Assembly: GCA_004015825.1 (NCBI GenBank)
Contig: SAYS01000026.1
Location: 1-44,399 of the forward strand
Direction of reading: 5' to 3'
Origin: Halovenus amylolytica
GTDB taxonomy: Archaea; Halobacteriota; Halobacteria; Halobacteriales; Haloarculaceae
DNA length: 44,399 nt
The notes beneath the pieces are model-generated. The model was not told the origin of the DNA. It did not search any database and was given only the letters and a program-made list of their open reading frames with translations. A program made the position numbers and the translations under genes. Shown here piece by piece: positions 30,054 through 39,586 of the stretch (positions are counted from its first letter, which is position 1; each line of letters begins with the position of its first letter).

Positions 30054-31991
30054 TTACTTCCGCGCCGCCATCAGTTCCTCGAGGTCGATCATCCGCTGGG
30101 CGAAGTCCTCGGGGTTCTCGTCGTGGTGTTCCCAGATGGTGATCTCGGCGTCTCGTACCTCGTCGACCCGCGGGTGCTCGCCGTTGGTCAGCCACGTCCA
30201 GTCGACCATCCCGGGGTACATGAGCGGGATCGTGTAGGTCTGGACGTCTTCCCAGTCGGGTTCGTCCTCGACGTTCTCGGCGACCAGTTCGGTCGCCCCG
30301 TGTTCGGTCTCGCCGTAGTACTCCGGTTCGACACCAAGCCCGAGTTTGTAGGGGTAGGCGACCCAGTGCCAGCGCTGTGAGGAACCGTGGTGGATGGCCG
30401 GCGACCAGGTGTAGACCTCGCCTTCCTCGACGTCCATGTCGTCGACGTACTCCGTCTCGAGGTCGCGGCGCATCTCGACGGTCCAGGTGCCGTCCTCCCA
30501 GACGCCCTCTGCGCGCCAGGAACGACCGCCTTCGGTCGGCTCGCTCAGCACCCGGCGGGGAATCATCGCGCCCTCGAACTCGGCGACCTCGGGATCGAAA
30601 TCGACCACGTTCTCGCCATCGAGCAGTGCGTACTGCTCGTAGTCCTGCTGGTCGGGAATGCCGGGACCGGGCTCGTTGTCGTCGGTGATGATCTCGTTGT
30701 AGTCCATCGCCCCGTTCTCGACGATGTCGGGGTCGAACATGTACTCGGGACCGGCCTCGGGATCCCAGCTCTGGGACCCGTAGGTGTTCGAGCCTTCGAC
30801 CTGCCCGTTACGGTACTCGAGGACGTAGTGGTTGGTCCCGAACCCGACGGGGTTCGAGCGGTGGGCCCGCCACATCGGGAAGTCGAGGTACTCGCCGTCT
30901 TCGAGCATCTGGTCGAGTTCCTCCTGGGATTTGGGGTCGTCCCAGTCGTGTTCCCACCACTCCCCGTTTCGGGACTGAGGGATGTACTTCCGCATGTCGC
31001 TTTTACCGGAGGAGTTCGCCGACTCGCCGTCCTCGCCGAAGAAGGGATGATCCGTGACCTCGTCGGAGGCCGCCTCACCGGGGAGACGGCGCACTCCCTC
31101 CATGACCGTCATCCAGCCGCCGAAGTTCTCGAAGCCGTCGACGGTGCCGTCGTCCCACATAAAGGAGAGGCGGTCCTCGTACATCCCCTGGTGGTGTTGC
31201 ATAGCGCCCTCGGGTGCGCCCTCCTCGTCGAGGTTCCACGGGTCCCAGTTCTGGTGGTTGACCCACTCCACACCGTTGTACACGAGCATGTCGTGGAGCC
31301 ACCCGCCCTCGTTGGGCTGGTCCCAGTGGAACCGGAAGATGATCTCCTCGTCGTTGAACGCCACCTGGACGTTGATGTCCTTCACGAGCGTGTCCGGACG
31401 GACGTCCGGGCGCATGGTCTCCTGTTCGGCATACGCCGTCTGGGTGTCCGCCGCCCAGTAGGACGATTCGAGCGTGAAGGTCCCTGAGAGTTCCTGGTCG
31501 TCGAGGCTGAGACTGTGGGCGTACTCCCGGGTATTGAACCCGTCCGTGCCCGCCGAGAACTCGACTGTCTCGGTGGCATCGGGTTCGACCTCGACGTCCT
31601 GACTCGCGAGGGACGCGCCATCGATGGCGAGGTTGACGGTCGCCGTTCCCGCCTCCTCGCCGGTGTTCGCCACGTCGGCGCTGACCGTGATCGTCTCTCC
31701 GACCTCGACGGTCGCCTCTTCGGGATCGAGGTTGCTGAGTTCGAACGAGGCTGGTTCCGGTTCTTCCTCTCCGTCGTCACCGCCGTCGTCCTCGTCGCCG
31801 TCATCTTCCCCGTCTTCGTCGCCGTTGCCCAGACACCCGGCGACCGCAACAGTACTCCCGCCGGCCATCGCCTTCAGCAGTCGACGACGGTGAACGTTCG
31901 ACGTCCCTGCGGGAAACGTCGGTAGCCCTTCGAATTCTTCGGTTGAGGGTGTTTCTTCCTCTCCCGTTGGGTCGTTGTCGGAGTTCGACAT
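30054..31991 (-). CDS. Tat lipoprotein with CARDB and ethylbenzene-dehydrogenase-like heme domain
   Basis: The ATG at 31991 is preferred over an upstream in-frame start; a CTTTTATG element about 30 bases upstream would give a leaderless transcript. The product (645 residues) has a twin-arginine signal ending in a lipobox (HRRRLLKAMAG...VAGC), an acidic linker rich in Asp and Gly, a CARDB-like beta domain (about 85-170), and a long C-terminal domain. The pattern of that last domain (DVQVAFNDEEIIFRFHWDQP-type strands, MWRAHRSNP, then EGVWEDGTWTVEMRR) resembles the heme b-binding gamma subunit family of ethylbenzene and DMSO-type dehydrogenases. It would sit on the outer membrane face as an electron-transfer protein. 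Family assignment is from pattern memory. Confidence 0.75.
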   Translation of the reverse strand: MSNSDNDPTGEEETPSTEEFEGLPTFPAGTSNVHRRRLLKAMAGGSTVAVAGCLGNGDEDGEDDGDEDDGGDDGEEEPEPASFELSNLDPEEATVEVGETITVSADVANTGEEAGTATVNLAIDGASLASQDVEVEPDATETVEFSAGTDGFNTREYAHSLSLDDQELSGTFTLESSYWAADTQTAYAEQETMRPDVRPDTLVKDINVQVAFNDEEIIFRFHWDQPNEGGWLHDMLVYNGVEWVNHQNWDPWNLDEEGAPEGAMQHHQGMYEDRLSFMWDDGTVDGFENFGGWMTVMEGVRRLPGEAASDEVTDHPFFGEDGESANSSGKSDMRKYIPQSRNGEWWEHDWDDPKSQEELDQMLEDGEYLDFPMWRAHRSNPVGFGTNHYVLEYRNGQVEGSNTYGSQSWDPEAGPEYMFDPDIVENGAMDYNEIITDDNEPGPGIPDQQDYEQYALLDGENVVDFDPEVAEFEGAMIPRRVLSEPTEGGRSWRAEGVWEDGTWTVEMRRDLETEYVDDMDVEEGEVYTWSPAIHHGSSQRWHWVAYPYKLGLGVEPEYYGETEHGATELVAENVEDEPDWEDVQTYTIPLMYPGMVDWTWLTNGEHPRVDEVRDAEITIWEHHDENPEDFAQRMIDLEELMAARK

Positions 31992-32208
31992 AGGCAGACC
32001 ATCATAGTCCCACCACATAAAAGTTCGCAATTTCACGAAATCTAAAATTAATAACCGAGACAAAAGCCGATAAAAAAATGTATTTTTAATCTTATATAAT
32101 GAGTTGGCTTATAAATTATGAAACTATTAAGCAGTACCTTATTATACAAGACATACTTCCCTTTATATATTATTTCTTACATAATCTTCTAAACATTTTT
32201 CGCGGCGT
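31992..32208. other. very AT-rich spacer in GC-rich chromosome
   Basis: The 217 bases contain the TATA region of the lipoprotein gene and, from about 32040 to 32200, an unusually AT-rich stretch with repeated TTATATA/TTATA runs. This is strikingly different from both neighbours. It may end transcription of the MMPL gene and start the lipoprotein gene, or mark an old insertion. A plus-strand frame across it has no family and is not called. Confidence 0.55.
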
Positions 32209-34689
32209 CTATTCTCGTTTGCTCAATAGGACGAGTAGTCCGGGAAGGACAGTGATACTGGCGAGGAAGGCGAAAGAAATCGCCAGTCCAGTAACGACCC
32301 CGAACCGCTGTAGCGAGGGCACGGGGGTGAGCCACAGGACAGCGAACGCCCCCGCAGTCGTCGCGGCGCTTGCGAACACTACCCCACCGGTCTCCACCAG
32401 CGTTCGTTTCAGCGCCTCCTGTCGGCCGGTTTCGTGGCGCTCCTGAAGGTATCGCTCCGTAATGTGGACGGTGTAGTCAGTGCCCATGCCGATAGAAATC
32501 GCGGCGAGAAGCGACGTCTCGGCGTTGAACGGGATCGAAAGCAGAGACATGGTACCGATCAGCCAGGCGAGTGACAGCGCTACCGGCGCGACCGCGACGA
32601 TGCCGAGTATCCACGATCCCCAGCGCAGTCGGAACACGCCCGTTAGCAACACTGTGATCGCCCCGAGACCCACCAGCAACGCCGATAGCACAGTCTCGAG
32701 GATCGCCCGACTGCGGAGGTGATCGAGCACAGGCAAGCCGGTCGCCACAGCACTCGCCGTCGGGGCCGCGTCGATCCGCGCCGCGACCGACCGCATCTCC
32801 CGGGTCAACACCGCGCCTTCGGCGTCCTCGTCGATCGTTACCACCAGCCGTAGCGCCTCGTATTCGCCGCCGTCACCGCGGGCGATGGTTTCCCCCGCCG
32901 TCTCCGGCGCACCTTCGAATGCGGCGTCGTACACCGCTGTGAGGTTTCGATCCGGGATACCGTCGCCGTCAGTGTCGGACGCCGCAACGAGGCCCGCGAA
33001 GGTGTCGTTGTCCGCCACGGTCTCGATGGCAGTCATCGGTCCGGTAACCGTCCCGGAGCGGTCGACGGGTTCGACCGTAACCGACGACTCGTTTGCGAGA
33101 CCCGCGGCCTCGGAGACCGCCATAAGGGTGCTCGGATCGGTCACGTTCCCGGTGACGAGGATATCGACGGTCGGATCCGTGGGATCCTGGAAGGTGTCCG
33201 CGACGAACGCCGCGTCGGACCTGATTCCGTAGTCCGTCGGCTGAAGCGGTCCGGGAAGCACGTCCATCCACGCCGGTGGCTCCTCGGGCAGGAAGTCGTT
33301 CCGGTCGGTCGTGGTATCCAGTTCGGCCGCGCCGACCGCGCCGGCGGCGGAGACGACGGCCAGGACCACGAGCAACACCGGTGCGCGGTCGGCCGCGACG
33401 GCAACGACCCGCAAGGGTCTCGTGAGCTTGGGCAGCGAACCCACTGACAACCGCCGGGACTCGCCCGGACGCAGTCGTTCGATCTCGAGTCTGAGCGCCG
33501 GGATGAGGGCGCCGAAGACGATCAGCGCGGAACACACGCCCAGCGCGGCTACCACCCCGAAGTCACGGAGCATCGTGATCGGACTGAAGAGCCCGGTGAG
33601 AAAACCGATCGCGGTGGTCGCGGTCGTTACGGCGATCGCCGGGAGCACGCCGCCCAGACCACGGGCCATCGCCGTATCGGCTGGCAGTGATCGATCAGCG
33701 CTCTGTGCTTCGCGGTAGCGCATCGCCGTATGCAGCGAGTAGTCGATCGAGAGTCCCACCAGCAGAGCCGGGACAGCGACGAGCAGTTGCGTGAACGTAA
33801 CGCCGAGCCAGCCCGCGAGTCCGGCCGTCCACAGTAGTACGAGTCCGATCCCGAGCACACTCAGCGCGACGTCCACCGGATCGCGGTACGCGACGGACAA
33901 CAGCACCACCACGACCACGAGCAGGAGCGGACCGACCAGTCGGAAACTCTCGCCGGTCGCCGCGGCCCCCCGCTCGACGGCCAGTTCCCGTCCCACGACG
34001 AACGTCTCCGCCGACACGTGTTCGCCCGCGAGCGTCTCGATTGTCCGCTGTGCCCGGGCAAGCGCTGCGTCGCTCGCGCCCCCGTCGTGGACGACGACGA
34101 TCAGTTGAGCGGTCGCGGTGGCGTTCCCGTGATCGTACTCCTCGGGTAGCAGCGTGGACACTGGCGGCTGGTCCCCGGGCGTTTCGACGTCCCCGGCGAG
34201 TAACAGCCCGAGGACCCGCCTGTTCAGTTCGTCCGTTCGGTTTTCCAGGACGCCGACCTGGAGGTCGATCGGCGGCGCTCCATCGAACCCGATCCGCGGG
34301 TCGGAACTGATCGCGATCGCGTTCGCGACGCCCATGGTCGGCTGTGTCCCGGAGAGCGTCCGGTTTACCGTCTCGTTCGTTCGGATCGCCTCCTGGAGTG
34401 CCAGGGTCTCAAGCAGACGTTCGGGAGACAGCGTGTCGTTTTCGCTCCCGTTCTCGCGCACGACCACCTGGCTGTAGGACCGGTCGTCGGTGACAAACCG
34501 CGACTGCACGTCCTCGTAGGCACGTTCTTCCGGGGAATCGACTTCGAAAGGGGTAATCTCCAGGCCGCTGTCCGCGACCAAGACCCCCGCGCCGACGACT
34601 GCTGTCGTGAGCACGAGTGCCAGTCCGAGGACCCGGCTGTAGCGGACGAGGATCCCGGTATACCCGCCCACGACACCCTCTTCATCCAT
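32209..34689 (-). CDS. MMPL/RND-superfamily membrane transporter
   Basis: The product (826 residues) has the duplicated RND plan. A first membrane helix near residue 20 is followed by a large extracytoplasmic domain (about 45-250), then a group of about five helices with the sterol-sensing-like LLVAVPALLVGLSIDYSLHTAMRYREA (in parts: VGLSIDYSLHTAMRY). A second extracytoplasmic domain follows (about 460-640), then the last helices with AISIGMGTDYTVHITERYL. Conserved Asp/Tyr pairs in both SIDYSLH and GTDYTVH are typical of proton-coupled MMPL proteins. Substrate unknown, perhaps lipid or hydrophobic compounds. Confidence 0.88.
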   Translation of the reverse strand: MDEEGVVGGYTGILVRYSRVLGLALVLTTAVVGAGVLVADSGLEITPFEVDSPEERAYEDVQSRFVTDDRSYSQVVVRENGSENDTLSPERLLETLALQEAIRTNETVNRTLSGTQPTMGVANAIAISSDPRIGFDGAPPIDLQVGVLENRTDELNRRVLGLLLAGDVETPGDQPPVSTLLPEEYDHGNATATAQLIVVVHDGGASDAALARAQRTIETLAGEHVSAETFVVGRELAVERGAAATGESFRLVGPLLLVVVVVLLSVAYRDPVDVALSVLGIGLVLLWTAGLAGWLGVTFTQLLVAVPALLVGLSIDYSLHTAMRYREAQSADRSLPADTAMARGLGGVLPAIAVTTATTAIGFLTGLFSPITMLRDFGVVAALGVCSALIVFGALIPALRLEIERLRPGESRRLSVGSLPKLTRPLRVVAVAADRAPVLLVVLAVVSAAGAVGAAELDTTTDRNDFLPEEPPAWMDVLPGPLQPTDYGIRSDAAFVADTFQDPTDPTVDILVTGNVTDPSTLMAVSEAAGLANESSVTVEPVDRSGTVTGPMTAIETVADNDTFAGLVAASDTDGDGIPDRNLTAVYDAAFEGAPETAGETIARGDGGEYEALRLVVTIDEDAEGAVLTREMRSVAARIDAAPTASAVATGLPVLDHLRSRAILETVLSALLVGLGAITVLLTGVFRLRWGSWILGIVAVAPVALSLAWLIGTMSLLSIPFNAETSLLAAISIGMGTDYTVHITERYLQERHETGRQEALKRTLVETGGVVFASAATTAGAFAVLWLTPVPSLQRFGVVTGLAISFAFLASITVLPGLLVLLSKRE

Positions 34690-35090
34690 CTCGACCCGGA
34701 ATTTGAGGTCCTGGCATATATGTTTCTGCCGCTACCGGGACCTTCAGCGGACTGCCGGTTGTGGGCAGAGGAATCGTCCGGACCGTTCCAATCGCAACAG
34801 ATGGCGTGAACTGCTCCGTTGCAGACACGCTCTCAGTCTTGCGCGCCGATTCTGATTGATCGCCGATATGTTTGCCGCTCGTCAATCACTGCACCGCCTG
34901 TACTGAGCGATTCCTTCCTTCGCAGATCGGGCCGAATCTCGTGGAACATTTGAGTCCTGTATTCCGCACGCGATTAGTGTCAGCTGGTGAATTTTTCAAT
35001 TGAGTTGTCTACTGCTTTTCTGCCTCGTTGATTTATACCCTATTTAAATGGACTTTTGCTAGAACTACCATCACCGCGCTGTCTTGCGAT
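34690..35090. other. gene-free spacer between transporter and chorismate mutase
   Basis: About 400 bases with no convincing gene or RNA. Towards the right end TTTATACCCTATTTAAATGG (35030-35049) is A/T-rich and could hold a promoter or a transcript end for the chorismate mutase operon. A short minus-strand frame at 34682-34885 overlaps the transporter start and looks non-coding. Confidence 0.5.
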
Positions 35091-35402
35091 TTACCGGTTT
35101 TGTCTTTGTTCGACCTTGTTCAGTTCGATCAGGAGTCGGAAAATCGCCTTCACGAGATTTGCGTCGACGTCGAACTGTTTCGCGTTCTCGCCAGCCCGGT
35201 CCATCACACGCTGTTCCTGATCCTCGTCGGTCGTCGGCAACCCCTGCTGGTCTTTGACCTGTGCGATCGTATCCGCGACGTAGGTCCGTCGCGCGATGAG
35301 TTCGACGATCTCGCGGTCGATACCGCGGATCTCCCGTCGCAACTCGTCGAGTGACATCTCTTCCGGATCGATTCCACCAGTGTCGTCTTGATTCTCAGAC
35401 AT
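35091..35402 (-). CDS. aroQ: chorismate mutase (AroQ-type, archaeal)
   Basis: The 103 residues form the all-helical AroQ domain: LDELRREIRGIDREIVELIARRTYVADTIAQVKDQQGLP (in parts: LRREIRGIDREIVELI, ARRTYVADTIAQVK), then DEDQEQRVMDRAGENAKQF and the final helix. Arg, Lys and Glu positions typical of the active site are present. It rearranges chorismate to prephenate for Phe/Tyr synthesis. The start overlaps the end of the shikimate kinase gene by eight bases, giving a two-gene aromatic amino-acid operon. Confidence 0.88.
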   Translation of the reverse strand: MSENQDDTGGIDPEEMSLDELRREIRGIDREIVELIARRTYVADTIAQVKDQQGLPTTDEDQEQRVMDRAGENAKQFDVDANLVKAIFRLLIELNKVEQRQNR

Positions 35403-36249
35403 CTGTCGTAGTTCCCTCTGTTTGTGTATGTGTCAGCCATGTCCGGCCCTCCCGCTGGTCCCACTGGTCGCGCAGTTCGGACAGTGCCTCCCGGTTGCCG
35501 ACGGCGGTGAAACTCGGTCCCGTCCCCGAGAGTGAGACACCGTCGGTGTACGCCATCGCCTCGACCATCGGCTCGGCCGGGAATCCGAGCGCCGCACAGA
35601 ACGCGAGCCCGTTGACGGTCATCGCCTGCCGGTAGCGACCGTCGAGCGCCAGATCTGCGACCAGATCGGCTATCGGCGCGATCATCTCACAGCGCCCAAC
35701 GTCGGCGTCGGCACTGAACGCCTGCTCGGGCGGTGTCCAGACGAGTACGTCCCAGTTGGGTGTCTCGCGGGCGAGCAGTTCGTCGTTCCGATTGTCGGTG
35801 ATCGTCAGCCCCCCGAGCATACTCGCGGAGGCGTCGTCGAACGCGCCCGTGACAGTGACACCGACATCTCTCGCAGCAGTGACGCCAATTCGGGCCGCGT
35901 CTTCATGGCTGATCTCGTCGGTGCAATCCAGCGCATCGAGTGTCGCCATCACGGTGGCGTTCGCCGCTGCACTGGAGGATTTCAGTCCAGAGGCCATCGG
36001 AACCTCACTTTCGGTCTCGACCGTCCCACCCCGGCCGTCGCCGAACCGCTCTGTAACGAGTTCGACACACCGTTCGACCAGCCGTGTGTCGCCGTCTTCG
36101 ACACCCGAGATGGTGCCCGTGACGCCGTCGATGTCCGCTAACTCTACAGTCGCGGTGGTGTACTCGTCGATCGCGAAGGCCGACCCGGTCCCGTTCGCGA
36201 GCGCGTTGAGCACCGTTCCAGCTGCGGGTGCTTTCGCCTGCCCTTCCAT
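35395..36249 (-). CDS. aroK: archaeal shikimate kinase (GHMP type)
   Basis: The product (284 residues) belongs to the GHMP kinase superfamily, which replaces the bacterial P-loop shikimate kinase in archaea. Visible motifs are AKAPAAGTVLNALANGTGSAFAI near the start (in parts: APAAGTVLNAL), the phosphate-binding VPMASGLKSSSAAANA (about 84-99) and VSLSGTGPSFTAVG near 245-258. It converts shikimate to shikimate-3-phosphate. It is first in the operon with chorismate mutase. Confidence 0.9.
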   Translation of the reverse strand: MEGQAKAPAAGTVLNALANGTGSAFAIDEYTTATVELADIDGVTGTISGVEDGDTRLVERCVELVTERFGDGRGGTVETESEVPMASGLKSSSAAANATVMATLDALDCTDEISHEDAARIGVTAARDVGVTVTGAFDDASASMLGGLTITDNRNDELLARETPNWDVLVWTPPEQAFSADADVGRCEMIAPIADLVADLALDGRYRQAMTVNGLAFCAALGFPAEPMVEAMAYTDGVSLSGTGPSFTAVGNREALSELRDQWDQREGRTWLTHTQTEGTTTDV

Positions 36250-36338
36250 CGTGTCTCACTGTCTCACACGCCGGTATTTACCCCTGATGGTTCGGCCGTA
36301 CTCGACACCCCTTTCACTGCCCAGCAGTAGAACCAGCT

Positions 36339-36605
36339 ATGGGCGAAAGCGGGGAGCGCACTGAATCACAGGACGACGATCAGGACGGCGAGGAGTACGA
36401 ACCAACACTGCAACCAACCTCTCTCCGCCGTCAGCAACGGCAGGTGGCACTCGGTGGCGCTGGCCTCTCCGGCGTCGCGGTCGCCATAATCGTCCTCCAG
36501 CGGTACCCCGAGCAGATCGTGGCTGCAGTGGTTGCGGGGCTCGTGGGTGCATTCTTTGTCTACAAACTCGCTGTAAATAGCACGTTTCCCGGCGACGACG
36601 AGTGA
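36339..36605 (+). CDS. small membrane protein, haloarchaeal
   Basis: The 88 residues have an acidic N-terminal tail of about 28, an Arg/Gln-rich linker, and two hydrophobic helices (about 38-55 and 60-78), followed by a short acidic end. It is divergent from the shikimate kinase gene and 39 bases before the next gene. Function unknown. Confidence 0.7.
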   Translation: MGESGERTESQDDDQDGEEYEPTLQPTSLRRQQRQVALGGAGLSGVAVAIIVLQRYPEQIVAAVVAGLVGAFFVYKLAVNSTFPGDDE

Positions 36606-36644
36606 ATTGCTGCAGTTTTTATTCGGCCCGCCGTATGCTCCCAT

Positions 36645-37073
36645 ATGACCGATTTCGAGGAAGTCCCACCGTCGACACTCTCCGTGGAACTCATCGAGGA
36701 TGGGATTGTCGTCGAGTACACCGATGGCCGTGAAGTGTTCTACCGGGGTGTCCCGGAGCGCGTCGAGTCACCGCACAGCACCACGCCCGGCAAGGATGTC
36801 CACGTCCTCGTGACCGACGAAACGGACGCCAGTGGCGTCCTGATGTACGTCGACGAACGAACGACCGAAGCGGATATCCTCCGGGGTACTGGCGTCGGCC
36901 GACTCCTGCTCTCCGAGGGCGAGGAGTCGACGCTATTTCCGGGTGTCGTCGTCCGCGGCGGTAACCTCCGATCCGAGATTGCCATCGAAGACGAGATCGA
37001 CGGCCGAGTATTCATCTTCGAAGAAGACCAGTTCGTCGAACACTCCTACGAACTGGTTCCATCCGACGAGTAA
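36645..37073 (+). CDS. conserved haloarchaeal protein (DUF5796-like)
   Basis: The product (142 residues) is acidic and beta-rich, with the conserved-looking stretch IVVEYTDGREVFYRGVPERV (about 25-44) and GVGRLLLSEGEESTLFPGVVVRGG (in parts: GVGRLLLSEG, LFPGVVVRGG). I associate this pattern with DUF5796, a small soluble family restricted to haloarchaea and without assigned function. A possible TATA element and start lie in the 39-base gap to the preceding gene. Confidence 0.75.
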   Translation: MTDFEEVPPSTLSVELIEDGIVVEYTDGREVFYRGVPERVESPHSTTPGKDVHVLVTDETDASGVLMYVDERTTEADILRGTGVGRLLLSEGEESTLFPGVVVRGGNLRSEIAIEDEIDGRVFIFEEDQFVEHSYELVPSDE

Positions 37074-37076
37074 TCC

Positions 37077-37211
37077 TCACTGGATGTACGACGGTCCCTC
37101 GCCGTCGCAGTTCTCTTCGTGCGTTCTGGCCTCCTCACGTGCCTCGAAAAGCATCCCACACTCCTCGCACTCGTACATGGTCGCCCCATCCTCGGTGGTT
37201 TCAGACACCAT
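37077..37211 (-). CDS. small C2H2-type zinc-finger protein
   Basis: The frame can begin further upstream, but the ATG at 37211 gives a compact 44-residue protein beginning MVSETTEDG. Residues 13-34 hold ECEECGMLFEAREEARTHEENC, a zinc finger with Cys-x2-Cys and His-x4-Cys ligands. Such tiny zinc-finger proteins are abundant in haloarchaea and often affect transcription of nearby genes or biofilm traits. It is convergent with the previous gene, with four bases between stops. Confidence 0.75.
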   Translation of the reverse strand: MVSETTEDGATMYECEECGMLFEAREEARTHEENCDGEGPSYIQ

Positions 37212-37328
37212 ATCTACGTTTCTTCGTTGCGGTGACATATGTGTTTCTCCCGGCCCGCCCGTTCGTCGGTCCACTGACTCCCCTCAGAAACGCAAGGAAA
37301 TTAACTAGTTGCAGCCCTAACTGTGGAT

Positions 37329-39512
37329 ATGACCGCCGGTGATGGTGTCGTCGAGGTCCGAGTCGAGGGTGCCCGCAAACGCGATGCTGGGCGTGGAATC
37401 GCACGCCTGTCGAACGCAGTCCAGCGGGAACTCGGCATCCTCAGTGGCGACCCGGTGATCCTCGAAAACGGACAGCTCACTGTCGCGAAAGTGTGGCCAA
37501 GCGGCGACGACGACGCCGTCGTCCGGATTGATGGCGATACACGCGCCAGTATCGACGCGAACATCGGCGACACAGTTCAGATCCGCAAGGCATCGGTGAA
37601 AGACGCCTACGAGGTCACGCTCCAGCCCGCGACCGAACACGCGGACGATTCTCCGTCGACAGAGGGGATCCGGCGGAAACTGGTCGACCGACTCGTCCGG
37701 GTCGGCAAACGGGTCCGGATCGAAGGCTACGGACCGTACGTGGTCACCGAGACGGCTCCCAGCGGGTCGGTTCGTGTGACTGATTCGACCAGAGTCTCGG
37801 TCGAACCGGATGTCGTCTCGGCAAGTGAGACAGATCAGGACGCCGCCGAAGACTCTGGCAACGTTTCGGATACTGGTACGACGTACGAGGACATCGGCGG
37901 GCTCGACGAGGAGCTCGATCTCGTCCGGGAGATGATCGAACTCCCGCTCTCGGAGCCCGAACTGTTCACACGGCTCGGGATCGACCCGCCGAAGGGTGTA
38001 CTGCTGTACGGACCCCCCGGCAGTGGCAAGACCCTCATCGCCAGAGCGGTCGCGAACGAGGTCGACGCCTACTTCGAGACGATCGACGGCCCGGAAATCG
38101 TCTCGAAGTACAAAGGTGAATCCGAGGAACGACTCAGGGGTGCCTTCGACCGTGCGCGGGAGAACGCCCCGGCGATCCTCTTTCTCGACGAGGTAGATTC
38201 GATCGCTGGCTCCCGGGACGAAGATGCGGATATGGAAAACCGCGTCGTCGCGCAACTGCTGACACTGCTCGATGGCCTCGAAGAACGGGAGCAGGTGATC
38301 GTCATCGGCGCGACGAACCGCGTCGATTCGATCGATCCAGCGCTCCGGCGTGGCGGCCGCTTCGACCGCGAGATCGAGGTCGGCGTCCCCGGACAGGCCG
38401 GCAGACGCGAGATTCTCGACGTACACACCCGGAACATGCCGCTTGCCGACGATGTCGATCTCGACACGCTCGCATCCCGGACCCACGGCTTCGTCGGAGC
38501 CGATCTGGCGTCGCTGACCCGCGAGGCCGGGATGGTCGCCATCCGGCGGATCGAACACGAGCGTGAACAGCCTGCCGACAGCACGGACGCAGGTGAGGAC
38601 GCCCAGACTGACGATTCGGCACCCGAACCGGCAGAACTGGTCGTCAGAAACACGGATTTCGAGACCGCACTGACCGGTGTCGAACCCTCTGCGATGCGTG
38701 AGTTCGTCGCCGAATCGCCGGATACGACCTTCGCGGACGTCGGCGGTCTCGACGAGACCAAACAGCGACTCCGAGAGGCGGTTCAGTGGCCCCTCTCCTA
38801 CGGGCCGCTGTTCGACGCGGCGGCGACCGACCCGCCGTCTGGTGTCCTCCTGTACGGTCCGCCCGGCACGGGGAAGACGCTGCTCGCGGAGGCGATCGCG
38901 GGCGAAAGTGGTGTGAACTTCATCCGCGTCGCGGGGCCGGAACTGCTCGATCGGTACGTCGGCGAGACGGAGAAATCGATCCGCGAACTGTTCGACCGTG
39001 CCCGCCAGACCGCACCCTCGATCATCTTTCTCGACGAGATCGACGCCATCGCCGGGAGCCGCGGGACCGGAAACGAGGTGACAGAACGTGTCGTCTCACA
39101 GCTCCTGACCGAGATGGATCGGGCGGCAGACCACCCGAAACTGATCGTCATCGCCGCGACGAACCGCCGAGAGGGTATCGATCCCGCACTGTTGCGGCCC
39201 GGACGGCTCGAACAGCACATCGAGGTACCCGATCCCGACGAACCGGCCCGGCGCGAGATTCTGCAGGTGCACACCCGTGACACGCCGCTCGCTGACGACG
39301 TGGATCTCGACGCGCTCGCGTCGGAACTGGCAGGCTACTCCGGAGCAGACATCGAATCGCTCGTCCGGGAGGCGTCGATGCGTGCCGTCCAGGAGATCGC
39401 GACCGAGATCGAACCCGAGACTGCAGCCGACCACGTCGACGAGATCGTCGTCACACCGGCGCATTTCGAGGCGGCACGGGAGACACTCGACGCCCAGAAT
39501 GGACTGTCCTGA
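37329..39512 (+). CDS. Cdc48/VAT-like AAA+ ATPase
   Basis: I prefer the ATG at 37329 (727 residues) over an in-frame GTG two codons earlier. It has an N domain (about 1-180) and two AAA+ modules. The first has Walker A GPPGSGKT (about 228-235) and Walker B ILFLDEVDSI. The second has GPPGTGKT (about 508-515) and IIFLDEIDAI, with arginine-finger regions RRGGRFDRE and RPGRLEQH. Cdc48 proteins form hexamers that pull substrates out of complexes and pass them to proteasomes. Haloarchaea have several paralogues; the acidic linker between the modules identifies this as one of the divergent copies and not the shortest core type. Confidence 0.9.
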   Translation: MTAGDGVVEVRVEGARKRDAGRGIARLSNAVQRELGILSGDPVILENGQLTVAKVWPSGDDDAVVRIDGDTRASIDANIGDTVQIRKASVKDAYEVTLQPATEHADDSPSTEGIRRKLVDRLVRVGKRVRIEGYGPYVVTETAPSGSVRVTDSTRVSVEPDVVSASETDQDAAEDSGNVSDTGTTYEDIGGLDEELDLVREMIELPLSEPELFTRLGIDPPKGVLLYGPPGSGKTLIARAVANEVDAYFETIDGPEIVSKYKGESEERLRGAFDRARENAPAILFLDEVDSIAGSRDEDADMENRVVAQLLTLLDGLEEREQVIVIGATNRVDSIDPALRRGGRFDREIEVGVPGQAGRREILDVHTRNMPLADDVDLDTLASRTHGFVGADLASLTREAGMVAIRRIEHEREQPADSTDAGEDAQTDDSAPEPAELVVRNTDFETALTGVEPSAMREFVAESPDTTFADVGGLDETKQRLREAVQWPLSYGPLFDAAATDPPSGVLLYGPPGTGKTLLAEAIAGESGVNFIRVAGPELLDRYVGETEKSIRELFDRARQTAPSIIFLDEIDAIAGSRGTGNEVTERVVSQLLTEMDRAADHPKLIVIAATNRREGIDPALLRPGRLEQHIEVPDPDEPARREILQVHTRDTPLADDVDLDALASELAGYSGADIESLVREASMRAVQEIATEIEPETAADHVDEIVVTPAHFEAARETLDAQNGLS

Positions 39513-39586
39513 AACCTGTCAACCGCCGATCGTTCGTGCGAACCGTTTCCAAACTGTTTAGTCGACTGGTTGTCCTATGACCGGGT

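Noticed and set aside
37317..38558. Long antisense frame (over 400 codons) opposite the Cdc48-like gene
   Set aside because: Typical shadow frame of a GC-rich coding sequence; the sense frame has clear Walker motifs. Similar long shadows opposite hemA, the lipoprotein and asd were rejected for the same reason.
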